Notes under the pieces: model-generated
What the model was told of the DNA's origin: nothing
The model's input: only the letters and a program-made list of their open reading frames with translations
The model's database searches: none
Assembly (NCBI RefSeq): GCF_003991585.1
Contig: NZ_PQSP01000004.1
Coordinates: forward strand, 62,001 to 126,000
Origin: Saezia sanguinis
GTDB lineage: Bacteria; Pseudomonadota; Gammaproteobacteria; Burkholderiales; Burkholderiaceae_C
DNA: 64,000 nt
Direction of reading: 5' to 3'
Shown: positions 52,606-62,122 of the stretch, one piece after another
Numbering within the stretch: position 1 is the first letter of the stretch
How the letters are laid out: every line of letters starts with the position of its first letter
Position numbers and translations under genes: made by a program

Positions 52606-53234
52606 ATGTCGATAGAGTTTTTGCTCACGACGTTGCTGATTGTGGTGTCTCCGGGCGTGGGGGTGATTTATACACTGGCCGCTGGTCTGGCACATGGGGG
52701 CAGGGTCAGTTTGGCGGCAGCTTTGGGATGCACGCTGGGGATTGTGCCGCATCTGACAGCGGCCATGCTGGGATTGGCGGCCGTGATGCACACGAGTGCG
52801 CTGGTGTTTAATGCTGTGAAGTATGCCGGTGTGGTTTACCTGCTGTATATGGCCTGGGGTATGCTGAAGGGGAAAGGGGCCTTGAGTGCCAGCAGCCTGC
52901 AGCGGCCAGTGGCGCAACAGGCAGCGCCGTCGTACCGGCGGGTGGTGGGTCATGGTATTTTGGCCAATGTGTTAAACCCCAAGCTGTCTGTTTTTTTCTG
53001 GCATTTCTGCCGCAGTTCATTAGTGTGCAGGACGCGTACCCTTTATGGCGCATGGCGGAGTTATCGGGTGTTTTTATGCTGATGACGCTGGTGGTGTTTT
53101 GCGCTTATGGTGTTTTTGCCGCAGCCATGCGTGACCGGGTTTTGAGCCGACCGCATTTGCTGACATGGCTGCAGCGCAGTTTTGCGGCGGCGTTTGGTCT
53201 GTTGGCGGCCAGGCTGGCGCTGACTGAGCGCTGA
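52606..53234 (+). pseudogene. LysE/RhtB-family amino-acid exporter split by a one-base homopolymer gap
   Basis: From ATG 52606 the frame gives the LysE pattern: PGVGVIYTLAAGLAHGGR, LGCTLGIVPHLTAAMLGLAA, KYAGVVYLLYMAWGML, VLNPKLSVFF. It leaves the family at the seven T residues at 52991-52997. With eight T residues it continues LAFLPQF and joins the frame ending at 53234 (MAELSGVFMLMTLVVFCAYG, AFGLLAARLAL). Intact, it would be about 209 residues with six TM helices, the usual LysE length. Confidence 0.8.
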
Positions 53235-53327
53235 AAGAGCATTGAGAGATCACTGAGAGCACACTGAGAGGTTGGCAGGTGCTGGCGGCGTTCACATGAC
53301 AGGCAGCAGCAGGCGTAGCATGACCGG

Positions 53328-53786
53328 ATGGCAAGTCAAAAGAAGTCAACCAGAGTTTCCCGCAAGCCCACGGTGTTTGATGCCGCACTGGCAGATGTGA
53401 TTTGCGAACGTCTGTCGCTGGGCGAGAGCCTGAATGTGATTTGCAGTGAAAGCGGCATGCCCGCCCGCGCCACGGTGTACCGCTGGCTGGAGGAGCAGAC
53501 GGCTTTTGCCGCGCAGTATGCGCGTGCGCGTGAGCGGCAGGCGGAGTTTTTTCTGGATTTGATTGTGGATGAAACGAGCGCGATTGACGCCAGCACCAGT
53601 GTGTCGGTGCAGGCGGCCAAGTTGCGCATTGATACGCTCAAGTGGATGATTGGCAAGCTGCTGCCGCGCAAGTACGGCGAGCGCGTGGCCGTGGGCGGCG
53701 CCGAGGAGTTGCCCGCCATCAAGTCAGAGGCCTCGGTAGCGCTGGAGCCGGGGGTGGCGTATTTGAAGATGATTGGCCGGGTGTAG
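53328..53786 (+). CDS. phage terminase small subunit
   Basis: A 152-residue protein with a homeodomain-like N-terminal HTH: FDAALADVICERLSLGESL, then SESGMPARATVYRWLEEQ. A C-terminal part follows with VDETSAIDASTSVSVQAAKL and KWMIGKLLPRKYGERV, characteristic of Sf6/P22-like small terminases, which bind the packaging site. The large subunit gene is not adjacent but lies 8.3 kb to the right. Start at ATG 53328. Confidence 0.88.
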   Translation: MASQKKSTRVSRKPTVFDAALADVICERLSLGESLNVICSESGMPARATVYRWLEEQTAFAAQYARARERQAEFFLDLIVDETSAIDASTSVSVQAAKLRIDTLKWMIGKLLPRKYGERVAVGGAEELPAIKSEASVALEPGVAYLKMIGRV

Positions 53787-53884
53787 GTCTTCCGCTTTAA
53801 GCTTTCAGTCTGCAAGGCTTTCTGGCGGGTTGCAGGAAAAGCGGGTACACCGGGGCGCAGGGCAAAAAGTACAAAGCATAGGGC

Positions 53885-54661
53885 TCAGGCAGCCTTTTGT
53901 GCCAGGCTGTTCTGGTGCGCGATGATGGGCGGCGGTATCAGGTCGAACATGGCCTGAAAGCGCGGGTGCACCGGCACGCCTTCGTAGTAGAAGTGGTGCT
54001 GGTCGTAAGCGATCAGGTATTTGGCCTGTCCGGCTTTTTCCAGGCTGACCAAGTGCGCGGTGTAGCCGTCGGCACCCTCGATCGGTTTGCCGTGGTAATA
54101 GAGGTTGTTTTCGCTGGTGTAGTAAGCACTGCTGGGATAGCTATGGGTGATGAGTTGCCGGTCCAATGAATAGATTTTTTTGGTGAGCGGGCGAAAGGCG
54201 TTCGGGTGTGCTTTTCGCACACGCTGGCCCAGGTGGTAGACGTGGTGTTCGTCAAACGCGTACATGCGCAGGTAGCCGATGGTTTCGGGAAAGTCGAAAA
54301 AGCCGAAGCTTGCGGGGTTTTTGCTTTTGATGGTTTTGATGTTGTGCCTGCCTTTGTCAAAAAAGCAGTAGAGCTGGTTTTTGTCTTGCCCCCAGGCGCA
54401 TTCGCCGCCGTGATAGTAGACAAAGCTTTCGGGGTCGGCGCCGGGCACGGGCTGGTTGCCGAACCAGACGGTGCGGTCGTCTTTGGCCATCAGGTTGTTG
54501 AGCCGGTGCCAGCAGCCGTACTGGGTGATGGTGCGGGTGAGTTCGGCGCTGATGGTGCGGTCTTTGAGCGGCTGGAAATGCTGCACATGGGCCGTTTTCA
54601 GGCGCAGCCGGAGCTCCAGCGGCTTGGTGTAGAAGACCTGGTTGTTTTCGATCTGGTACAT
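53885..54661 (-). CDS. DKNYY family protein
   Basis: A 258-residue protein made of repeats around a D-x-x-x-VYY-x-G pattern: VFYTKPLEL, TVWFGNQPVPGADPESFVYY, DKNQLYCF, DEHHVYHLGQ, SENNLYYHGKPIEGADGY, DQHHFYYEGVPV. No signal peptide. TTGGAGAAC precedes ATG 54661. The family is widespread and often near toxin-immunity genes; its function is unknown. Confidence 0.85.
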   Translation of the reverse strand: MYQIENNQVFYTKPLELRLRLKTAHVQHFQPLKDRTISAELTRTITQYGCWHRLNNLMAKDDRTVWFGNQPVPGADPESFVYYHGGECAWGQDKNQLYCFFDKGRHNIKTIKSKNPASFGFFDFPETIGYLRMYAFDEHHVYHLGQRVRKAHPNAFRPLTKKIYSLDRQLITHSYPSSAYYTSENNLYYHGKPIEGADGYTAHLVSLEKAGQAKYLIAYDQHHFYYEGVPVHPRFQAMFDLIPPPIIAHQNSLAQKAA

Positions 54662-55186
54662 AACGTGTTCTCCAAAGATGTTGCTGGCATTCTAGGCAGG
54701 GGCTGTGGCGGCAGCCGGCTGTTTTTTGTGGCGTATCAGGCTGTGATACCGGTGGGCCGACGGAGTGATACTTTGGCCGGTGTGTACCAGGCAGGGCAGG
54801 TGAGATAAACCTCAAAATATGAATGGGTTCGGGGTGCAGGGCGCGCTGGAGTTTGATTTTGTTTCATACCAGATCAGCCGGTTGGATTTTGAACAGCAGT
54901 TGTTCGGGAGAAAAAGTTTTTATAATTTTGCGAGAAGCCGCTTGAGTGATGCCCTTGCATCGCTGCCAAAAGATGAATGAGAAGAAGCGCAGCTGGTGTG
55001 TGATGTGGCAGGCTGTCGCACGTGGCCGACCGGGGCCGGATGGTGTTGCCGGAATTTCAGGGCGTTGTTTGCTGTAAGGCAGTTCGGGGGCAGGCCGTGC
55101 AGGTCTGGACCCCCAGGGGCTGCTGTGCTGATGGCACAAGAATAGCTGCAGCCAGCAGGGCAAATAATTCTGGCAAAGGAGGAGAC
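54662..55186. other. intergenic, nothing recognised
   Basis: About 525 bases before the pentapeptide-repeat gene. A minus-strand frame (54864-55163) and a plus-strand extension of the next gene exist without ribosome sites. AAAGGAGGAGAC at the right end is the next gene's ribosome site. Confidence 0.35.
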
Positions 55187-56236
55187 ATGATCGATCCGGA
55201 TTTAATAACGGCAGTCAATCGCAGGCTGGCACAACATCAAAAATGGCTGAGGGATAAAACGAACGGACAGCGCGCCAGTCTGGCAGAGTTGAATCTGAGC
55301 GGGTACGACCTGCATGGCATGGATTTGCGTGAGGCTGATTTGAGCCGTGCGGTGCTGGACAGTACCGATCTGGATGAGGCGGATTTGAAGGGGTGCGACC
55401 TCAGCGGGGCACGGCTGCGCCATGCGAGGCTGGAAAAGGCGTGTCTGCGGGAAGCTGATCTGTACCAGGCGGATTTGGCGGGGGCTAAATTATGCGGTGC
55501 GGATTTGCGTGAGACGGATTTGCGCCAGACGCGTTTATATCAGGCGGATCTGAGTGAGGCCAACCTGCAGGAGCTCAAGCTGCGGGGCATAAGGCTGAGT
55601 GGCGTGCAGCTTTATGGTGCCAATTTGTGCATGGCGGATTTGCAGCGGGCAGATTTGCATGAGTGCCGTATGCGCAATGTGAATTTGAATGGTGCGAATC
55701 TGTATCAGGCCAATTTGCATGATGCCGAGCTGAGTTTTGCCAAGCTGCGTGATGCCAATTTGTACGGTGCCAATCTGAGGGATGCATATTTGGACCGGGC
55801 CGACCTGCGGGCAGCGCAATTGTGCCGGGCGGATCTGAGTGCGGCCAGGCTGGAGGACGCAGATTTGCGTGGCGCCAATCTGAGTGAGGCGGTGTTGTGG
55901 GGTGCTGATCTGACTGGTGTGAATTTGCAGGGCGCCAGCCTGTCAGGGCTGAAGCTGGGCAATGGCAGGGAGGTGATGACGGTTCAGATGCGGTGCTGCC
56001 AGGTGGTGTATACCGCCGAGGTGATGGTGATGCAGTGCAAGCAGTATCCGCTGGCGCAGTGGTGGGCGTTTGATGATGCCGATATAGCCGCTTTGCTCAC
56101 AGATGACGGGCTGGCCTGGTGGCTGGTGTATAAGCCTTTGCTGAAGGCGTGGATTGCTGCCAATCCGGCGGTCGCCACAGGCCATGAAGGTGAACAGGCG
56201 CTTGCAACCGAGGGCTGCACGCTGGCGCAGGATTAG
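55187..56236 (+). CDS. pentapeptide-repeat protein
   Basis: A 349-residue protein, ATG 55187 with a near-perfect AAAGGAGGAGAC. Residues about 30-260 are pentapeptide repeats (A-D-L-x-x type: ADLSRAVLDSTDLDEADLKG and so on), forming a right-handed quadrilateral beta-helix. The C-terminal 90 residues are a distinct domain with WWAFDDADIAALL. No signal peptide, so cytosolic. Some relatives mimic DNA and shield gyrase, but function here is unknown. Confidence 0.88.
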   Translation: MIDPDLITAVNRRLAQHQKWLRDKTNGQRASLAELNLSGYDLHGMDLREADLSRAVLDSTDLDEADLKGCDLSGARLRHARLEKACLREADLYQADLAGAKLCGADLRETDLRQTRLYQADLSEANLQELKLRGIRLSGVQLYGANLCMADLQRADLHECRMRNVNLNGANLYQANLHDAELSFAKLRDANLYGANLRDAYLDRADLRAAQLCRADLSAARLEDADLRGANLSEAVLWGADLTGVNLQGASLSGLKLGNGREVMTVQMRCCQVVYTAEVMVMQCKQYPLAQWWAFDDADIAALLTDDGLAWWLVYKPLLKAWIAANPAVATGHEGEQALATEGCTLAQD

Positions 56237-56526
56237 GCTGGAATGGGCTGGAATAGGCTGGATTAAGCGGAGTTGTTGCGCAGCGCTTTTTAGCGCCTGT
56301 GATGGGTACCTGTTTTTCTGCGCGGTATTTGCCGCATTTGCCGGATTTGCCGGGCCTGCCGGTTCAGCCTGCCGTGCCGGTGATGCGCTTGCCCTGGGGT
56401 GAAGGTCGTGGCTGGCTGCTGAGGCAGCCTGATTTGGATATGCCTGGTGATGCAGCGCTTTGTAAAAGTGGAGTGCTGTTATAAACTTGGGCCACGTGTT
56501 GAGCCGTTTAACGGAGGGTAATTTCG

Positions 56527-58053
56527 ATGTCAGGGTTCTTTTTTAGAATAGCGGCGACAGTGACCGCAATGGCTTGGGCATTGGGTGCAGTGGCTGCACC
56601 GCAGGAAGGGCCGGATGCGCCGTCCATGGCAGCGACTGAAATGTTGCCGCAGGTTGAGCAGATCATGCATCCGCAGCGGCCGCAGCGGGATTTTTTGCTG
56701 CAGGATGTGTATGTGGGGCTGTTTGCGCTGGATGTGCCTGCGGACATGGACTATATGGCCATTGGCGCGGATGTGATGCTGAATAATTATGATTATCTGG
56801 AACAGGCGCTGGCGGCCGGCGGCGGGCCGACGCGCGATCAGTATGACGTGCCGGAAAATCATTATCAGGACGGGGAACCGCTGAAATTGAACATACAGGT
56901 GGACGGGAAGGATTTTGTGTTTGCCTGCAGGTGGCTGGATGTGGATGACTGTGTGGCGCAAACGCTTGCGCGCAAGGGCGATGTGGCGGCATTGATTGAG
57001 CGCAACAAGGCGTTGCTGCAGCGTTATGTGGCGATTCAGCGGTTGCCGAACTATGGCGGTTATTTTTATCGGGTAATCGACCGTTTGCCCAGTTACCATT
57101 ACGCTTTGCGGCTTTCTGAGTTGCGGCTGGCGCAGGCGCTGGTTGCGCTGGATGCAGGTGATGCGGATACGGCTTTTGCGTTGTTGCAGGCTGAGGCGGA
57201 TTTTGCCCGGCGCATGCTGGTTCAGGAAAAAACGCTGATCGGGAAGATGGTTGCGATCAATGAGGTTTATACGGTTTACCATACGCTCAGTGTGCTGCTG
57301 GACAGCCCGCAGATGCGGCCTTATCTGCACGATGAGCGGTTGCAGGTGCTCATTGCGCCGTTGAGTGTAGATGAGCAGAAAGCGATGGTGGAGGGGTTTG
57401 CGGGAGAGCGCAATTTCATGATGTATACCCTGTGGCTGTATAACGTGGGCGTGGAGGAGGAGTTGGCGCAGGGGCCTCAAGGTGTGGTGAACTGGCTGGT
57501 GGTTCAGGCCAGCTATGATCCGGAGGCTTCGGAGAATCTGATTTTTCTGACCATGCAGCCGATGCTGGACCGGGCGGCGTTGGACATGGATGAAGTGGCT
57601 GATTTGTATGCCCGCGATGAGCTGCTTACGCCGGGGCAAGCACGCCGCGCTGTTTTTGATGCGCAGATGGCGTTGCAAAATGAGCGCCGGCAAAACGGTG
57701 AGCTGGTGCCGTCGAACTGGCTCGTCGAACAGGGGATTGGAGATACGCTGGATACGTTTGATGTGTATCTGAACCGTTTTTATGATGTGCACAGTTATCT
57801 GATGCTGGTGCATACCAAGTATCAGTTGGTGAGCGCGGGTGTGCCTGCGGCGCAGGCCGATGCGTTTATGCATGATACGGCGCTGCGGGCGTATCACCCG
57901 ATTACGCGTGAGCCGTTTGTCTGGGATGCCCAGGCGCAGACGCTGAGTACCGCGTGGATTGCGCAGCAGCTTCCGACCGGGGCCAGGGGTAGTAACCAGA
58001 ATCCTGAGCCGATGCCCAGGAATGCGGTGCATTTGCGCCTGGCGGACCGGTGA
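56527..58053 (+). CDS. secreted protein of unknown function, 508 aa
   Basis: ATG 56527 with GGAGGG upstream. A signal peptide ends AVA at about residue 23. The mature protein is mostly helical, with segments ADMDYMAIGADVML, CRWLDVDDCV (Cys pair), YVAIQRLPNYGGYFY and a C-terminal region RLADR. No membrane helix besides the signal. The family is not recognised by name. It lies in a plus-strand run with 58112. Confidence 0.8.
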   Translation: MSGFFFRIAATVTAMAWALGAVAAPQEGPDAPSMAATEMLPQVEQIMHPQRPQRDFLLQDVYVGLFALDVPADMDYMAIGADVMLNNYDYLEQALAAGGGPTRDQYDVPENHYQDGEPLKLNIQVDGKDFVFACRWLDVDDCVAQTLARKGDVAALIERNKALLQRYVAIQRLPNYGGYFYRVIDRLPSYHYALRLSELRLAQALVALDAGDADTAFALLQAEADFARRMLVQEKTLIGKMVAINEVYTVYHTLSVLLDSPQMRPYLHDERLQVLIAPLSVDEQKAMVEGFAGERNFMMYTLWLYNVGVEEELAQGPQGVVNWLVVQASYDPEASENLIFLTMQPMLDRAALDMDEVADLYARDELLTPGQARRAVFDAQMALQNERRQNGELVPSNWLVEQGIGDTLDTFDVYLNRFYDVHSYLMLVHTKYQLVSAGVPAAQADAFMHDTALRAYHPITREPFVWDAQAQTLSTAWIAQQLPTGARGSNQNPEPMPRNAVHLRLADR

Positions 58054-58111
58054 TGCCATGGTCGTGATGCGATGGGTGGATTGGCTGCGTTTGTAGTGGG
58101 GGACGTGGATA

Positions 58112-58627
58112 ATGAATGATGACCCGTATGATGTGATTTGCCCGGCTTGCGGGCAGATGGCGCAGTTTCATGAACCGTTTGTGTTTTTGAACCGCACGCC
58201 GAAAAGGGATGCGCAGCATCTATACCACCAGTGGGGTGGCTGGTATGTGATGGAGCGGTTCCCGCATTTGCTGCGGTGGACGCCACCGCAAAGTTCTTCT
58301 GACCAGATTTTGCGCGGTGCTGGCGATGATAAGCCGGGTTACCAGAGGTGGCACAAGGGTGTGGTGTTGTGTTCGCATTGTCACGATAACCGTGTGCATG
58401 TGCTGTCATGGCCGGAGGATGCATGGTGGCGATGGGAGGTTCGCGGCAGGTTGCTGTATGCGCGCAACCGTCAAGACGCGTTGCGGATTCTGGCGTTTGT
58501 GCGCCAGAAATTACGGCCTAAAAGGTGGTTTCGCAGTAGCCTAGGACATGTGCCGACGCATTTCCTGACCGAGCAGGTGCGCGATGAGGTGGTGAGCAGG
58601 ATGCAGCGGTCTTTGCTGGGCAGCTAG
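58112..58627 (+). CDS. zinc-binding hypothetical protein
   Basis: A 171-residue protein with CPAC at 10-13 and CSHCH at 87-91, four Cys that could bind one zinc, the two halves separated by about 75 residues. Trp/Arg/His-rich, with no signal or TM. ATG 58112. It starts 58 bases after the 56527 gene and may share its transcript. Family not recognised. Confidence 0.7.
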   Translation: MNDDPYDVICPACGQMAQFHEPFVFLNRTPKRDAQHLYHQWGGWYVMERFPHLLRWTPPQSSSDQILRGAGDDKPGYQRWHKGVVLCSHCHDNRVHVLSWPEDAWWRWEVRGRLLYARNRQDALRILAFVRQKLRPKRWFRSSLGHVPTHFLTEQVRDEVVSRMQRSLLGS

Positions 58628-58726
58628 GGGCGCCCGGCCTGTTGCCGACCTACACCATGGATGGTGGGGGCGCGGTGCTGATGGCGGCATCATGCCACCG
58701 CGTGTGGGGCCGGCTTAGGTTCCGGC

Positions 58727-59173
58727 TCAGCGGTAATGGGGCCGTGAATTGTGCTGTGAAGGTGGCCGCGATGAGGAGCGGTTTGATTTGCAGAAGGTCA
58801 TGACTTCTCTTTTTTCAAGACTGGTTTCTGTGTAGCATACGATGCCGTTGCTGCCGATGATGGTGTTGCCTTCGCGCGTGTAGACGGTGCCGTTGGAACC
58901 CCACAGGCTGCTGCCCCTGAGCTGATAGATAATGTTGTTGCTGGCGTAGATGGTGTCGCCGTTGATGCGGTAGACTTCGCCATAGTTGGTGTAGATGTTG
59001 CGGCCTTTGATCTGGATGGCTGAGCCGTCTGAGCCGACGACCGCGTCGTTGTTGCGGTAGTAGGTGACGTCTGATTTGCCGCGGATGGCGGCCAGAAAGT
59101 CGGTAAAGTCTGCTGCTGACGCGCTGCCGATGCAAAGGCTGAGTATGCTCAAGGCCAACAGTATTTTTTTCAT
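58727..59173 (-). CDS. secreted beta-repeat protein
   Basis: A 148-residue protein with signal peptide (ending ASA). The mature part contains short repeats around NGDTIYASNN, GSNGTVYTREGN and GSNGIVCYTE, alternating Gly/Asn turns with Tyr/Ile strands, suggesting a small beta-solenoid. The C-terminus is Ser/Pro/His-rich and basic. GGGGAAAAG precedes the ATG. Family not recognised. Confidence 0.75.
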   Translation of the reverse strand: MKKILLALSILSLCIGSASAADFTDFLAAIRGKSDVTYYRNNDAVVGSDGSAIQIKGRNIYTNYGEVYRINGDTIYASNNIIYQLRGSSLWGSNGTVYTREGNTIIGSNGIVCYTETSLEKREVMTFCKSNRSSSRPPSQHNSRPHYR

Positions 59174-59405
59174 GGTCTTTTCCCCAGTTTTTGGTTTTGT
59201 GATTTGGTTGTTAGTTTATCTGAATCGGTTTAATGGCCTGTTACATCCGGGTAAAGTTTTGTAAAACGGATGGTGTTGCATGGATTCAGCAGCCATGTTA
59301 TGTGTTTGAGCATTCCCGGTGTTGTGTCAATACCGTGCGTTGCGTGTGGGGTTGTGCACGGGTCTGTCAGACGGGATTGAGGGGCGGTATACGGGTAAAG
59401 TATCA

Positions 59406-60410
59406 TCAGGTTTTTTGGCGCGGTTTTCGCGGGCTGGCTTTGGTATGGCGCGCGCGAGTGGCAGTTTGTGCAGCGGGTGGTGTTGTGGATGGTGTTACGG
59501 GTGCTGCGTCATGGGCGAAAGCGGGCCGGGCAAAGGTAAGCAGGCTCAGGCGTTCGCGCAGGAATGCGATGAAGCGCTGTGTTTTGGCGGGCAGCAGGCG
59601 GGTTTCGGTGAGCGCGTAGACGGGCACCGGTGTGCCCTGCCACAGGGGCAGGATGTGGCGTAGTTGTCCGCTGGCGAGGTCTTCGGTAACGACTTCTGCG
59701 GGCAGCATGATGATGCCCATGTCGAGTGTGGCCAGGCGGCGCAGCATGCCGACGTTGTTGATGGCAAAGCGGCTGTGGATGGGGATTTCCACGGTCTGGT
59801 CCGCGTTGTGCAGGGTCCATGTGCTGACTTTGGGAAAGTGCAGGCAATCATGCTGCTCAAGCTCGTGCGGGTGGGAGGGTTCGCCGTGGTGTTCCAGATA
59901 GCGCGGCGTGGCGTAGAGGTTGCTGGACAGGCGGGTGAGCTGGCGTGCGATGAGGCTGGAGCCGGGCGGCTCGCCGATGCGGATGGCGACATCGACCGGG
60001 TCGCTCACGAGGTCGGCGCGGCGCGGGGTGAGGTCAAATTCAAAACGGATGCCGGGGTACAGGCGGGCAAATTCGGCAATGAGCGGGGTGAGGAAAACGC
60101 TGGCAAAGTCGACCGGCAGCGACGCGCGCAGGGTGCCGCTGGGCTGTGCAAGCAGGTCACCCAGTTGTTCGTGTGCCAGGCGTGCTTCGTGGACAATGCG
60201 TTTGCAGCGGTCGTAGTAGATTTGCCCGGTTTCGGTGAGTTCGATTTTGCGGGTGGTGCGGTGCAGCAGCCGCAGGCCGATGGCTTGTTCAAGCGCCTTG
60301 ATGCGCCGTGACAGGGTGGAGTTGGGCACACCGGTGATTTCAGCAGCGCGGCGAAAGCTCATGGCGTTGACGACTTCGACAAACAGGGCCATGTCATTGA
60401 GGAGTTCCAT
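59406..60410 (-). CDS. LysR-family regulator, probably of the deleted OYE gene
   Basis: A 334-residue protein. Residues 1-60 form the winged-helix HTH (FVEVVNAMSFRRAAEITGVP, STLSRRIKALEQAIGLRLLHRTTR), followed by the periplasmic-binding-like effector domain to residue 290. The Ala/Arg-rich C-terminal tail is unusual. It is divergent from an old-yellow-enzyme stub 126 bases away, so that gene was probably its target; with the target gone it may be orphaned. Confidence 0.92.
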   Translation of the reverse strand: MELLNDMALFVEVVNAMSFRRAAEITGVPNSTLSRRIKALEQAIGLRLLHRTTRKIELTETGQIYYDRCKRIVHEARLAHEQLGDLLAQPSGTLRASLPVDFASVFLTPLIAEFARLYPGIRFEFDLTPRRADLVSDPVDVAIRIGEPPGSSLIARQLTRLSSNLYATPRYLEHHGEPSHPHELEQHDCLHFPKVSTWTLHNADQTVEIPIHSRFAINNVGMLRRLATLDMGIIMLPAEVVTEDLASGQLRHILPLWQGTPVPVYALTETRLLPAKTQRFIAFLRERLSLLTFARPAFAHDAAPVTPSTTPPAAQTATRARHTKASPRKPRQKT

Positions 60411-60535
60411 GGATGATGCTCCGTTTTATTGCGCCATAAATGAAATAATATTTTCCATTTTACCGCCTTTATTCCATTTTCATATTCATTGACAATAAAG
60501 CCATGCTTCAGTCAATACAGTAAAGGATTAAAAAG

Positions 60536-60605
60536 ATGAGCAAGTTATTCACCCCCATTCAGACGGGCTGCTATCGCTGCCCAACCGCCTGGTGATGGCG
60601 GCCTG
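60536..60605 (+). pseudogene. stub of an old-yellow-enzyme (NemA-like) gene
   Basis: ATG 60536 starts MSKLFTPIQTGCYR. A one-base deletion shifts the frame, after which LPNRLVMA follows in the next frame and then stops. This is the standard N-terminus of an alkene reductase (NADH:flavin oxidoreductase). Everything beyond the first 22 codons is missing, replaced by sequence leading to the isochorismatase gene. TAAAGGATTAAAAAG upstream is a leftover ribosome site. Confidence 0.75.
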
Positions 60606-60687
60606 ATGGGGATAAATGGTGTTTGTGTGTTAATGGTTGATGCGGACGAAGGTGGTATGTTTTCGTCTGCTGGAAAGGGGAATGATC

Positions 60688-61275
60688 ATGAGTTGCGAAA
60701 AATTGGATGCAGGCAATGCGGTTATGTTGTTGATTGACCACCAGGTGGGCACGATGGGCTGGGTGAAGTCGATTGGATTTGAAGAGCTGAAGCGCAATGC
60801 GCTGATGCTGGCGCAGGCCGCGCGGATTCTCAAGCTGCCGGTGGTGCTGACTTCGAGCATGGAGGATTATGTGCAGGGGCCTTTACTGAGCGAGCTGGAG
60901 ACGATTTTGCCACAGGCGTTTGCCGCACGTATCCGGCGGCGCGGGATTGTGAATGCGATGGAGGATGAAAGCTTTGCCGGTGCGGTCCAGGCAACCGGGC
61001 GCAGAAAGCTGATTATTGCCGGGGTGACCAATGATGTGTGTACGGTGTATCCGGCGCTGAGCTTGGTGCGTGATGGTTATGAGGTGCAGGTGGTGGCTGA
61101 TGCCGGTGGCTCCCCAACGAAGATGGCCGATGACATTGCATTGCGGCGCATGGAGCGTGGCGGTGTGACGCTGACCAGTACCAACCAGTTGATTGCAGAG
61201 CTAGCCGGCAGCTGGAGCACGCCTGAAGGCGGGGAGCTGGTGCAGGTGATGATGGGGGCGTTGCAGGACGGATAG
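60688..61275 (+). CDS. isochorismatase-family hydrolase (YcaC-like)
   Basis: A 195-residue protein; ATG 60688 with AAAGGGGAATG upstream. Catalytic Asp in LLIDHQVG and catalytic Cys in GVTNDVCTVYPAL match the YcaC subgroup, whose natural substrate is uncertain. A Lys or Arg usually completes the triad. Forms octamers in relatives; cytosolic. It follows the OYE stub by about 80 bases. Confidence 0.92.
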   Translation: MSCEKLDAGNAVMLLIDHQVGTMGWVKSIGFEELKRNALMLAQAARILKLPVVLTSSMEDYVQGPLLSELETILPQAFAARIRRRGIVNAMEDESFAGAVQATGRRKLIIAGVTNDVCTVYPALSLVRDGYEVQVVADAGGSPTKMADDIALRRMERGGVTLTSTNQLIAELAGSWSTPEGGELVQVMMGALQDG

Positions 61276-61310
61276 TTCAGCGCAGTTCATTTGGACCGCT
61301 GATGCGGTGG

Positions 61311-61345
61311 AAAAGCCTTTCGTCTTTGGGCGGAGGGCTTTTTTG
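61311..61345 (+). terminator. rho-independent terminator
   Basis: AAAAGCCTT pairs with AGGGCTTTT (one G-T pair) and is followed by TTTGTG; after the isochorismatase gene. Confidence 0.65.
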
Positions 61346-61534
61346 TGTGCAGTGAGTGTTATTTATATTGCGTTCTTAATTCTGACATATTTTTGAGGAT
61401 GGTGGGGAAGCGAGGGTTAAAAATAAGGTGATTTGATATAAGGGTTTTCAGCGTGAAAATGTATTTGTGGTGAAGAAGTGATAATGCCGTGTGTTGATAT
61501 GTGTGAGTTTATATATTTTGAAAGGAGAGAGAGG

Positions 61535-61909
61535 ATGAAGAATTTGGTTGCTGTCACGGTATTGTCTCTATGGTTGTTTGGTTGCAGTGTGACTACAGGT
61601 ATTTTGGTGAATGTGGATGGCAAGAGCGAAGCCCTGATGGGTGAGGCGTATGCTTCTTTGTCGCAAGGGACTTTTTACGCTTCTGATTCAAGCGGTTTCT
61701 TTTGTAATGGGGATTATGACCAGTTCAGCACGAACGCGATGCTAGAAGTAAAGGTGAGCTGCTCTGACGGACGTACCGGAACGGCGCGTGTTTTGCGTTA
61801 TGGGGAAAATCTGATGAATGGCTCGGGCATGGGAAAGCTGGAGGATGGGACAGAGTTCAGAATTTTAATGGGAGAGAAAGTGCATGAGGGGTCGGTGCAT
61901 AACTTCTGA
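61535..61909 (+). CDS. lipoprotein, 124 aa
   Basis: ATG 61535 after GAAAGGAGAGAGAGG. The signal ends in the lipobox LFGC. The mature domain has two Cys in FFCNGDYD and KVSCSDG and a C-terminal beta region. Family not recognised. Own terminator 40 bases downstream. Confidence 0.8.
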   Translation: MKNLVAVTVLSLWLFGCSVTTGILVNVDGKSEALMGEAYASLSQGTFYASDSSGFFCNGDYDQFSTNAMLEVKVSCSDGRTGTARVLRYGENLMNGSGMGKLEDGTEFRILMGEKVHEGSVHNF

Positions 61910-61948
61910 GGCGGATAGATTTCTGACGTTATTTTTGTGTATTGATGA

Positions 61949-61975
61949 TAAAAGCCACTATAAGTGGCTTTTTGT
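61949..61975 (+). terminator. rho-independent terminator
   Basis: Stem AAGCCAC/GTGGCTT with a TATAA loop and T-rich tail, after the lipoprotein gene. Confidence 0.85.
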
Positions 61976-62122
61976 TTGTGGCTGTGCGAAATGAGAGCAG
62001 ATGAATAGGCAAGGGTATGCCATGTTCACATAAAGTGTGGCAGCGCTTCTACCATGCTGCATGGCCGGGGTTCAGCAGGAGCGTTCGAAGAGATAGCGCT
62101 GCCCGGAGTTCTCAGCAGGAGC

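Noticed and set aside
56530..58059. 509-codon minus-strand frame opposite the secreted 508-residue protein
   Set aside because: Arg/His/Ile-rich composition typical of antisense frames in this genome and no ribosome site; the plus-strand gene has a signal peptide and GGAGGG.
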